From assembly GCA_943704525.1 (NCBI GenBank), contig CALSCQ010001573.1:1-38583 (forward strand): a stretch of 38,583 nt of DNA, in the 5' to 3' direction. Made by a program: the position numbers and the translations under genes. Positions 30,728 through 38,583 of this stretch are shown here, one piece after another (position 1 is the stretch's first letter; every line of letters begins with the position of its first letter). The notes under the pieces are model-generated. The model did no database searches. It saw nothing but the letters and a program-made list of their open reading frames with translations, and was not told where the DNA came from. Origin of the DNA: Pigoraptor vietnamica. Taxonomy: Eukaryota; Opisthokonta; Filasterea.

Positions 30728-33700
30728 ATGAGCGATAACGGCATCGTCTCAGGGAGTGAGGCCAGCAGTCCCTCGTACCAAGACGCGCAGGGGTACGAAG
30801 CCTGGCGGGCGCATGCAGAGGCGCAGGCCAACGAAGACGACGACGACGGCTACGTGGACGACACGCCGGCAAATGCCCATGTCGCACGCATTGATGAGAT
30901 GGTCAGCGCCGCGCGGGAGCCCGTGGGAGACTCGGGCGCTTCGACGCAGGAGAGCGACTTGAGCCGAACGCGCACGCTGGAAGGTCCCGTGGTGGCGTCG
31001 TTTGTTAGCGATGCCGTCCGAATTGCGATGGCTAGTGACAAGGATGAAGACGACGGCGACTTTGAAGCAGATGTGAGGGCCGTGCATATGCCTGCCGCGT
31101 CCCACGATATACGCGGAGATGGTGCGTCCCCTGGCACGGAGCCTGCTTCGGCCGCACGCCGGGGCGTTGACGACGCGGTCGAAGAGGGGGACGATACACT
31201 GGAACAGCCGGCGCAGATGTTGGAGAAGATGGACTTCCCGCCCCTCCTGGAACAAATGTCGAAGGACGAGGCCTTTGCCGAAATGCAGCGGCGCCGCAGA
31301 GAGCAGCAGATGCTGCGCAAGGCGCTCGAGGACGCGCCGGTGGTGAGCGCAACCATACTCTGTTACGTGAAGGTGATGCGTGCGTTTCCCTCACCTCGGC
31401 TTACATGCCGCTGTCCCAGGGACCGGCGCGGTCTTCGTCGCCCCCACTTCCGACTCACGCACATGCGAGAGAGGAGGAGCGCAGCCCTTCGATGGCCGCG
31501 CGGTCAGCCCCGCCGGCGCGCGATTCCCCGCGTCGTGACCAACAGCACCCACATCATCACGCGCAGCATTCGCCACAGCAGGCCCGCCGCCACCCGGCCG
31601 CGGACATGGCACGCGAACGCCCGACGCAGCAGCCCAGCGACAGGAAGCGGGGGGCGTCTGACGGCAGCGCGCTTGCGTCTGCGACCCCGTCTTCTGTCCT
31701 CTCCTCGAGCGAATCGACGTCGGATGCGCCATTGCGACGGGACGGCCCTACCGACGAGCCCGCGCCCACTGCACGCCCTGCGAGTGGTCGTCGCAAATGG
31801 GACAGGCCGAGCGCGGCCGGCGGAGCGGGCGTCAGCGTTGGTGTGCCCATGTTCATGCACGAGGACTCGCAGTTCATTCCCGTGGCGGATTCGGCGGACA
31901 TTCTGCGCGACATTTTTCTCGACAGCGCGGAGGATAACGCCGCAGACGACGAGGCCAGCGACGGGCGCGAAGTCGTGGCGCGCCGGCGCACGTACGGCGG
32001 CGAGCAGATCCGCGCGCGCGTTTCGGCGGGACTGAGGCACCCGCCGCTGTACGAAGTGCGTGACGCCGACGCCGCTGTTGGCTATGCATCGAACGACCAG
32101 CCCGCGCGTGGCGTCGGCATTGCCGTGGGTGGCGACGCAGACGTGGTGGCAGATCGTCGTGGCCGCGTGGCGTCGGGCGCCCACGACCGACGGTCGCTTG
32201 GATCGCTGCTTTCCGGTGCGGAGGTGCGCGGGGTGCCGCGTGGGACTGGCATGCGCGCACCACTGGGAGACGACGCGCGGAGATATGTGCCTGCCCCCCG
32301 GTCGTACGACGACGCATACGAAGCAGGCGAGGACGGCGCGTTGTCCGATCGCGGGCGACAGCATCCCGTCCGGCCGTCTGGGGCGGCAGCTGGTGCCTCC
32401 CGCGGTGTGTCTCTGGCGGACGACGACGACAGCTCTCAGCGGGGGTCATTCCATGTTGGACGACCCTCCACGGCGGTGACAGGGCTGGCGTTTGAGGACC
32501 CATCGACCGTTCGCGCTTCGTCAGCGCAGCCGCAGGGTCTCGGAACGATTCTCGAGCGCATGCAGCACCACTATGAGGGGCAGATGGACGTGCAGGCACG
32601 CCGCCACACGCAGCAGATGGCGCTGCTTCAGGACCAGATCGAGCGACAGGCGGCGCTGTACGAGGCCCTCCTCCAACAGATCCAGCGCGATCGCCTGCAG
32701 GAGCCCGCCGCGCCCGCCCCGCGCCTCAACGCATCGCTTGAAAGACAGCAGGCGGGCGGGAACAGTGGAGAGGGATCGTCGTCGTCGCGTGCGGCGGTGG
32801 ACGAGGCGGCGGCCGTTGCGACAGAGGCGAAGAGGGTGGCGGAGGCACACGCGCGCAAGCTGCGGGAAGAGACATCGGCCGCTATTGCGATGCTCGAGTC
32901 CACGAATGCGTCGCTGGGATCGCGCTGCAGGACGCTCGACGAGTCCAACAAGGCAAGCGGCGTGTGCGCTTCGCACGTGACTGATGTGAATAGTGGCCGG
33001 TGGCTGACTCTGTGCGTGTGTCCTTCTACAGGTACTGCTGGCGCGGTGCAAGGCGCTCGAAGGCCTTGCGGCGGCGCGCCGTGCGGGCCCGTCGCAGGCA
33101 GAACGAGAGGCGTTGGAGAAGGAGCGCGCGGAGGCCGCCGCACAGCTATCTCGCGCGACGCAGGCTCTCACCGACGCCGAGCAGCAGCGCGAGCGTGCGC
33201 TCAGGGACTTTGACGACCTCCAGGTGCGCTGGGCGGTGGCGGTTGCCCTTGTGGAATGGGGCGCCACGATGACTTGAATTTGCTGTTGGTTCGAACTCCG
33301 GGTTTGGTTAGTGCTCGTCGCTCATCGTGTGCTCTTGCTTCGTCCGTGTCGCAGAGCGCCCACCGCAAGGCCCTCAACGACATGGAGGAGCTGATACGGC
33401 AACGCAAGACGGACCAGGCGATGGTGAAGCAGATACTCAACGAGAACGAGCACTTCCGCCGCGAGCTCAAGTCGATGAAGGTGCTTACATACGCCCTTTG
33501 GTCACTGCAAGTCGCTCTAATTGCCGCTCTCTCTCATTTTCCCGTCACGGCTTAATTCTCAGTTTCCGTTCTGTCTTGTTTGTTCCCGAACGACTTCTAA
33601 GCTGCTTGAGTGTGTCGGGCTCATACGCGCGCAGGAAGCACTCGATGCCACACGCGACAAGTACGACTCTCTCCGTGCCGACAAGCACCGCCTTGAAGCA

Positions 33701-35252
33701 GACCTCGCCGACGCCCACGCGCAGTTGCAGCGCGCACTCCGCGACGGCCGAGAGCTCGGCAAGGAAGTCGCCGCGCTGCGCGGACGTCCCAAGCAAATTC
33801 CCGACGACCCTTACGGGGCCAACCCGCTGTCGAACAGGGGCGGACGGGCGGAGGCATACCAGCCGCAACAGCAACAGCCGAGATACCAACCACAGGCTTA
33901 CGCACAGGACTACGGCCAGGGACAGGCGCGCGGTCAGGCCGTCCCCGCGCAGACGCGCCGCTCGATGCCCGCGGCCGTTGCTTCGCACTACGACGACGGC
34001 GGCGCGCGGTACGACGAGCAGGCGTACGACGGACGCCGCGCGAGGCCTGCGGCAGAGGGTCAACAACCACGGTGAGTTGTGTGTCGACGTCGCTTGCGGG
34101 TGAACCCACACGAGTGGGCTCTAATTCTGTGTTTTCAGGCGATCGCACGATCCGTCGGCTGGCTTCAACGAGGGCTATGGGCTCCACCAACAGCCGCCGC
34201 AACAGCAGCAACAGGCGCCCTCGCGCCCGCAGACCGCAGGCACGGCGACGAACCGGGGCAATGCGCAGCCTCAGCCGCACGCGCAGCCGGCGCCATCGAT
34301 GCAGCAAACGAACCCCGCGCAGGTGGACGCCATTCGGGAGAAGATTCTCCAGTTACAAAAGCTTCAGGCCGCACAGCTCGCGGAGATGCGCCAACGCCGC
34401 GCGCAACGCCCCGAGCAGGCGCAGGATTTGAGCGGTTCTGACGACGTCGACGAGGAGCCCATGGATGAGGCATACCGTCCTCCGCCCGCACACCACGCGG
34501 CGGTCCAGCCGCTTCACCTGCAGGGTGTCGGGGACGCGTGGTCGCACAGGCGGCGCGAGGAGGACGAGAGCGACGACGGCCGCGAGGACGATGCGCACGC
34601 GCCCGCGCCCGTGAGCAGGGAACAGCTGGAAGAAGAGTACGCGTGGGTGCGAGAACAGGAGGCCGCCCTTGCTGCGGCTGCGCGGCCGCCGTCGGCACGA
34701 CCGCAGCAGCACCCTCAGGTGTCGTCGCACGCGCAGCCATTAGCACAAGGTGGTGCGCTTGACGTGGAAATGATACCGGCACTTGAAGCGGAGCTTTTGC
34801 GGCTGTCGATGGAGAAGGACAGGGTGGGCCTCGTGTGTGTGCGTGTGTGTGTGCGTGTGTGCGTGTGTGTGTGCATGTGTGTGCGCGTGTGTGCGTGTGT
34901 GTGTGTCTGCGTGTGTGTGTGTGTGCGTGTGTGTATGTGTGCATGTGTGTGTGTGTGTGTGCGTGTGTGTGTTTGCGAATTTGACGTTTGCATTTTTTGA
35001 CTTTGGGCATCTGTTCGAAGGCGCCATTCTGTCGATGCGTGAGCATGTTCGGTACTCTCCAAAGAACTGATAGCCGCCCCAAACGCGCACACATTGCAGC
35101 TCGAATCCGACTACCGCAAGCTCCCTCCTGGCGCCGGGACGACAATGGCCGCGCGGCAGACCAAGGAGCACATTGAGCGGCGCCTGGAACAGCTCGCCCG
35201 GGAAATTGGCGCCGTGCGAATGGCCCTACGTCGCCTCAACGCGCTCAAGTAG
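30728..35252 (+). CDS. large coiled-coil protein of unknown function
   Basis: Seven exons: 30728-31342, 31420-32952, 33032-33223, 33355-33480, 33635-34071, 34139-34823, 35100-35252; 1246 residues in phase. I do not recognise the family. The N-terminal 340 residues are acidic and disordered, with one helical patch rich in Arg/Glu (about 165-203). About 341-385 is a compact block, [20 protein letters not shown] then [14 protein letters not shown], that looks conserved. Coiled coil is predicted by eye at about 582-640, 664-870 (running across exons 2-5) and 1029-1065. A Gln/Tyr/Pro-rich stretch ([15 protein letters not shown]) separates them. The last 50 residues are a basic helix ([20 protein letters not shown] then [15 protein letters not shown]). 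Such architecture is common in centrosomal, basal-body and cytoskeletal proteins, but that is a guess. Exon 2 probably ends at a GC donor; a GT donor nine bases later is also in phase. Confidence 0.8.
32953..33031 (+). other. probable GC-AG intron in the coiled-coil gene
   Basis: AACAAG is followed by GCAAGC, and splicing there to 33032 gives [21 protein letters not shown] with an unbroken heptad-like pattern. The GT donor at 32962 is also in phase and would add Ala-Ser-Gly. Confidence 0.55.
34834..34975 (+). repeat. TG microsatellite in intron 6 of the coiled-coil gene
   Basis: About 140 bp of TG repeat with TGCG and TATG variants, starting about ten bases after the donor at 34824. The flanking exons join at [11 protein letters not shown]. 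Confidence 0.9.
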
Positions 35253-35524
35253 TGTCTGTCTGTTTCTTTTTATGCGTGTCCAGTGGCTAAGCGCGCCTGT
35301 CGCGGGGCAGGGCTGGCTTGTCTTGCTTTCGTTGCCGTCGTCTTTTTTCGTTTCAATTCGATTGCGTTTGTTGCGGACATTGCCTTCGTCCACCCCCTTT
35401 TCAACTCTATCTATGAAACTGCTGCGGCGTCTCACCCGGCGTGGGCCGCGAGCAGCTATGTCTCCCAATCGCAGTGTGAAAATCTTCCACGGCACAAACT
35501 TCAACGGCAGAGCACACTTATCAA
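35253..35524. other. convergent region between coiled-coil and ketohexokinase genes
   Basis: A 272-bp stretch holding both 3' UTRs. It is T-rich after the coiled-coil stop. No gene or clear AATAAA signal was seen. Confidence 0.5.
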
Positions 35525-36919
35525 TCATCGCATTGGTACTGTGAGCGCGCGCACGCCAACAACCCCAACCTTGTGACCTGCAAGTGCGCACGCAAATCTA
35601 AGGCAGCCCTCTAGCATGTCGCGGTCCACCAGCGCCGCGGGGAACGGGGGTTCGGCCTCTTCGTGTCGCTCGCACGCCATACGAAGCGGCTCCCTCAGTC
35701 TCCGCCGCATCTCGCTAATGAAGCCCGCGATGAACGTGTCGCCCGCCGCGAGCGTGTCGACCACGGCCGGGGGTGCGAAGGCATCGCAGTGGACGTGCGA
35801 ACCATCCGCGTCGCAGGCGTCGGCTCCTTTCTCACCCCATGGACACACGACGATGCACGGCCTGAAGAGCACGTTGGCACGTGACGGCATTTGAGTTGCG
35901 CAGGAAGGCGTCTGACAACAGTGCACAGAGACAATGAAGAACACTCGCGCGCCCACACGGCTGACTGTCTTCTGCAAGGCGATGACGACAAGTACCCAGA
36001 GACATTGAAGCCCGCGACACACGGACGGCTTCTGCAAAGAATACGGCCCACGCGCACATTTTTTTGAGGGGACGCACCTCTCGTGGAGCTTTGTGCGGAA
36101 CCAATCGATGGCCGCGTGGGGCGTCGCGTAGCCGTTGTGTCGTGCGAAGTCCTTGCTGATGAAGACCTGCGGAAAGTGGGGGCCGGTTGAGTCATACGCG
36201 CCACCACGCTTCAGACAGAAAATGAAAGGGAAGGATATTGAGCACCCCAAGTAAAGGAAGAAAGCAGCGCTGCGCATGCCTCTCGATGGAGAGCGACACA
36301 TACACACACACACACGCAGACACACAGACACACAGACACACAGACACACACACACATGCGCAAGGCAACAGCGGCGGACACCCACGACGTCGGTAAGTTC
36401 CAGGTGCGGCTCGTAGTTCTTCAGCGTCTTCTTCTCCAGTTCCATCGAACACACAATAGGCGCCGCGCGCGGAGTTGCCCAAGCGGCGGCGTTCCGTCGC
36501 TGGACTGCCGCAGCCATTTCCCTTGTCACATCCATGTTGCGGCCCTCGAAATGTACCCACCCGAACGAGGAGAGCGAGCGCGGATCCCCAATGTCCGACG
36601 CCTGCAGCTCGGGCAGTGCGCGGTGGTGAAGAATCGTGCGCGAGCCATTGCGACTGTTGAGGATAATGTGGGAGTTTGGCACGTCGCACGGCCCAGTCAC
36701 GCGGCAGAGGGAGAGGTCGACGCCGATGCTGCGCAGCTGTGCCACTACAAAACTGCGCGCGTGTGCGGTGTGTGCCTCATTAAGCGTGGAAACGCACGCA
36801 TGCGCAGGTGCACGCCGTCACCACAAGCATGACACGGCACTGCACCGACACACACACGCACACGCATTCAGAGGCATAGGGTGCATGTAGCCCAACCACT
36901 CTCGCACACACAACTCTCT

Positions 36920-36991
<72 letters not shown>

Positions 36992-37230
36992 CGAGCCCCA
37001 ACATACTCTGTATCCTGGCCTTCGCCAAGTGCCGTGAGAAGAGAACACTTCTCTTCAAGCGCACCGCGCGTCACAACCGCGGCGTTCGTCGCATTTCCAC
37101 CGCACGACCTCCGCTGCGACAACACGCGCATCTGTTCGTCCTCGTGCGGGTAGTGGTCGACCGTGTCGATGACATCAAGACACGCGATGCCCACAAAGAG
37201 GACTGCGCCCGCAGCAGTGGCGTCCCCCAT
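35525..37230 (-). CDS. KHK: ketohexokinase (fructokinase, PfkB family)
   Basis: Four exons on the minus strand: 37007-37230, 36386-36752, 36078-36166, 35525-35861; 338 residues in phase (human KHK 298). It should phosphorylate fructose at C1 with ATP in the cytosol. The sugar-site Asp (D19 in [15 protein letters not shown]), the GGNATNAA motif (44-51), NGSRTILHH, and [10 protein letters not shown] are all in place and are closer to KHK than to ribokinase or plant fructokinase. [14 protein letters not shown] and [13 protein letters not shown] follow. The catalytic motif reads DTLAAGDTF (262-270): the Asp base D268 is kept, but the first Gly of GAGD is Ala. Extra length lies before the closing [17 protein letters not shown]. 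Introns 1 and 2 carry long CA tracts (TG on the sense strand). The gene diverges from riboflavin kinase. Confidence 0.9.
36298..36357 (+). repeat. CA tract in ketohexokinase intron 2
   Basis: Imperfect CA repeat with CAGA steps inside the intron 36167-36385, about 30 bases from the donor. It is TG on the sense strand. Confidence 0.85.
36923..36990 (+). repeat. CA tract in ketohexokinase intron 1
   Basis: Nearly pure CA with one CG step, inside the intron 36753-37006 and about 16 bases from the donor at 37006. It is TG on the sense strand and the purest dinucleotide run in the window. Confidence 0.9.
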
Positions 37231-37633
37231 GGCAAGACGAGCGCAGGAGGCCCTCTCGTCCACAGCAGTAGGCACCGCACACCACACCGAACGTAACTGT
37301 CACACAGCCGCACTCGGACAGAGATTATGAAAGTCGACAGAGGCGAAAGGGAAGGAGGGAAGGCAGAAATGGAAATGGAACGGAAGAGGGCGCAGGCGTG
37401 TTCGAACTCGGGGGACGTGATGCGTGGGCTTCGAAGGGCTTCCACGACTTCATGAGTGCCACACCACGTGAATGCTGTGCGAGACAGTTGACAGCCAGGT
37501 CACCTTCGCGGTAACAGTTACGTCACGCCATGTGCCGAGACAAAAAACGTTGGTGCGCCCACAACACCGACAGTTCTCTCCTCACCTTTACCGCTTTGCC
37601 GTTGCTTTTTGTCGGTTGTTGCACGCCGCACAG
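37231..37633. promoter_or_regulatory. shared promoter region of ketohexokinase and riboflavin kinase
   Basis: These 403 bp separate divergent starts. An E-box CACGTG at about 37465-37470 and a TTACGTCA CRE-like site near 37519-37526 stand near the middle. The stretch next to the ketohexokinase start is purine-rich (37325-37390). Confidence 0.6.
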
Positions 37634-38583
37634 ATGGCCGCGCCGGCGGCCGTGTCGCGGTTTGTGCGGCCCGGACTTCCCCTCTTCCTTCGCGGAGCGG
37701 TGGTGAAGGGGTTTGGCCGCGGCAGCAAAGACCTCGGCATTCCCACGGGTGCGTGTGCGAGTGGGCCCTTTGTTTCTGCCCGGTGTGCGTGTGCGAGTGG
37801 GCCCTTTGTTTCTGCCCGCTGTGCGTGTGCGAGTGGGCCCTTTGTTTCTGCCCGCTGTGCGTGTGCGAGTGGGCCCTTTGTTTCTGCCCGCTGTGCGTGT
37901 GCGTGAGCTGCACATGCATTAGTGTGAGCACGGGACATATGCAATCGCAGTTCAATGCTAATCTTTGTTTAAGCAAGTCACAATTGCGCATAGTGTGTGT
38001 GTGTGTGTGTGTGTGCCCCGCTCATAGTTTCTTGTCCGTTACATACGACAGCGAACCTCCCCGAGGAAACCGTCGAGGCCATGTCGGAGCTCATCACGAC
38101 GGGCATCTACTTTGGCTTTGCGTCCGTGAACAGTGGCCCCGTGCGGAAGATGGTCATGAGCGTCGGTTGGAACCCCTTCTACAAGAACGAGAAGCGATCG
38201 GCGGTGGGTGCCCAGCGGCCAACGTGCCTGTTCCCCACGCGTGCTGCGTGTTGGTGACATCTGTCGCGATTGGGACTCCATGCGAGCTTGTTATCGTTCT
38301 TTTAGTTTCTTTCTTTCTTTTCCCTTTGGAAATCACCGCTTCCGTCGTTGGAAGAAGCCTCTATTGACCGGCGTCTCACGCTGCACGTGCGTGCGCAGGA
38401 GGTGCACATTATGCACAAGTTTGACTCTGACTTTTACGGCGACGAGCTTTCCATTGTCGCACTCGGCTACATTCGCCCGGAGCAGAACTTCACGTCGCTT
38501 GGTGGGTGCACGCATCTCACCAACGACGCGCACGACAGCCTCCCATACTCTATCTATTTCTATCTCTATCTCCCTCCCCCCCC
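37634..38583 (+). CDS. RFK: riboflavin kinase, 3' end missing
   Basis: Three exons are seen: 37634-37748, 38052-38203, 38399-38501. The rest lies beyond the window, which ends inside intron 3. The enzyme converts riboflavin and ATP to FMN. The N-terminal LPLFLRGAVVKGFGRG and SKDLGIPTAN (26-40, ending in the PTAN nucleotide/metal motif), then TGIYFGFASV, VGWNPFYKNEKRS, EVHIMHKFDSDFYGDELS and GYIRPEQNF follow the animal/fungal monofunctional riboflavin kinase almost without gaps. About the first 123 of an expected 150-160 residues are present. Intron 1 begins with a 36-bp minisatellite in which the frame remains open. No FAD synthetase domain precedes it, as expected for a eukaryotic enzyme. 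Confidence 0.94.
37749..37904 (+). repeat. 36-bp minisatellite at the 5' end of riboflavin kinase intron 1
   Basis: Four complete units lie at 37749-37784, 37785-37820, 37821-37856 and 37857-37892, followed by a 12-base partial unit. They are identical except for the next-to-last base of unit 1. Unit 1 starts exactly at the intron's donor GT, and every unit starts with GTGCGTGTGCGAG. The unit is 12 codons long and has no stop in the exon 1 frame. Confidence 0.93.
37993..38015 (+). repeat. TG microsatellite in riboflavin kinase intron 1
   Basis: A short pure TG run near the 3' end of intron 1, about 35 bases before the acceptor at 38050-38051. Confidence 0.85.

Noticed and set aside
33286-33300. 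GGTTCGAACTCC resembling a tRNA B box
   Set aside because: There is no T-stem pairing, position 61 is not C, and no A box or acceptor stem lies at the proper distance. Similar partial matches at 4838 and 37398 fail too.
37749-37892. regular repeats suggesting a CRISPR array
   Set aside because: The units are head-to-tail without unique spacers, in a eukaryotic intron.
1-38583. a single linked pathway or operon-like system covering the window
   Set aside because: The genes have separate promoters, mixed functions and alternating strands; adjacency alone does not support a joint system.

Overview
This window is nuclear DNA from a gene-dense, GC-rich eukaryote. Every gene but one short tail is split by small introns (about 75 to 260 bp, GT-AG with a few GC-AG), and the products are eukaryote-only: DENN Rab exchange factor, clathrin light chain, COG complex, CLC antiporter with CBS domains, ketohexokinase. 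Two genes (CCDC180-like and CFAP144) are typical of organisms with motile cilia, and both have RFX X-box-like sites upstream. That fits a flagellated unicellular eukaryote, perhaps on the opisthokont/amoebozoan/apusomonad side; the species cannot be fixed from this window. Both ends stop in G or C homopolymer tracts, so the window is probably a whole assembly contig.

Ten protein-coding genes were rebuilt exon by exon. In the nine complete models the exon lengths sum to a multiple of three and phases match at every junction. Left to right: DENND5-type Rab GEF (1006-7424, +); LRR/cysteine-cluster protein (7511-9008, -); CCDC180-like protein (9362-16159, -); clathrin light chain (16792-18075, +); CFAP144/FAM183 (18530-19219, -); CLC chloride/proton antiporter (19759-25171, +); COG1 (25596-30019, -); coiled-coil protein of unknown function (30728-35252, +); ketohexokinase (35525-37230, -); riboflavin kinase (37634 to window end, +, truncated).

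The order alternates between head-to-head pairs sharing a 400-710 bp promoter region (CCDC180/clathrin light chain, CFAP144/CLC, COG1/coiled-coil, ketohexokinase/riboflavin kinase) and tail-to-tail pairs with 86-454 bp between stop codons. Four genes act in membrane traffic or endolysosomal physiology, two in cilia and two in metabolism; nothing shows that they form one pathway.

The points most worth a second look are: a CLC antiporter whose anion filter departs from consensus in three loops, with the gating glutamate carried by a 15-nt microexon; a riboflavin kinase intron made of four 36-bp units that each begin with the same donor sequence and stay open in frame; X-box-like sites upstream of the two ciliary genes; several GC-AG introns; and a strong tendency for TG repeats to lie on the sense strand near 5' splice sites.
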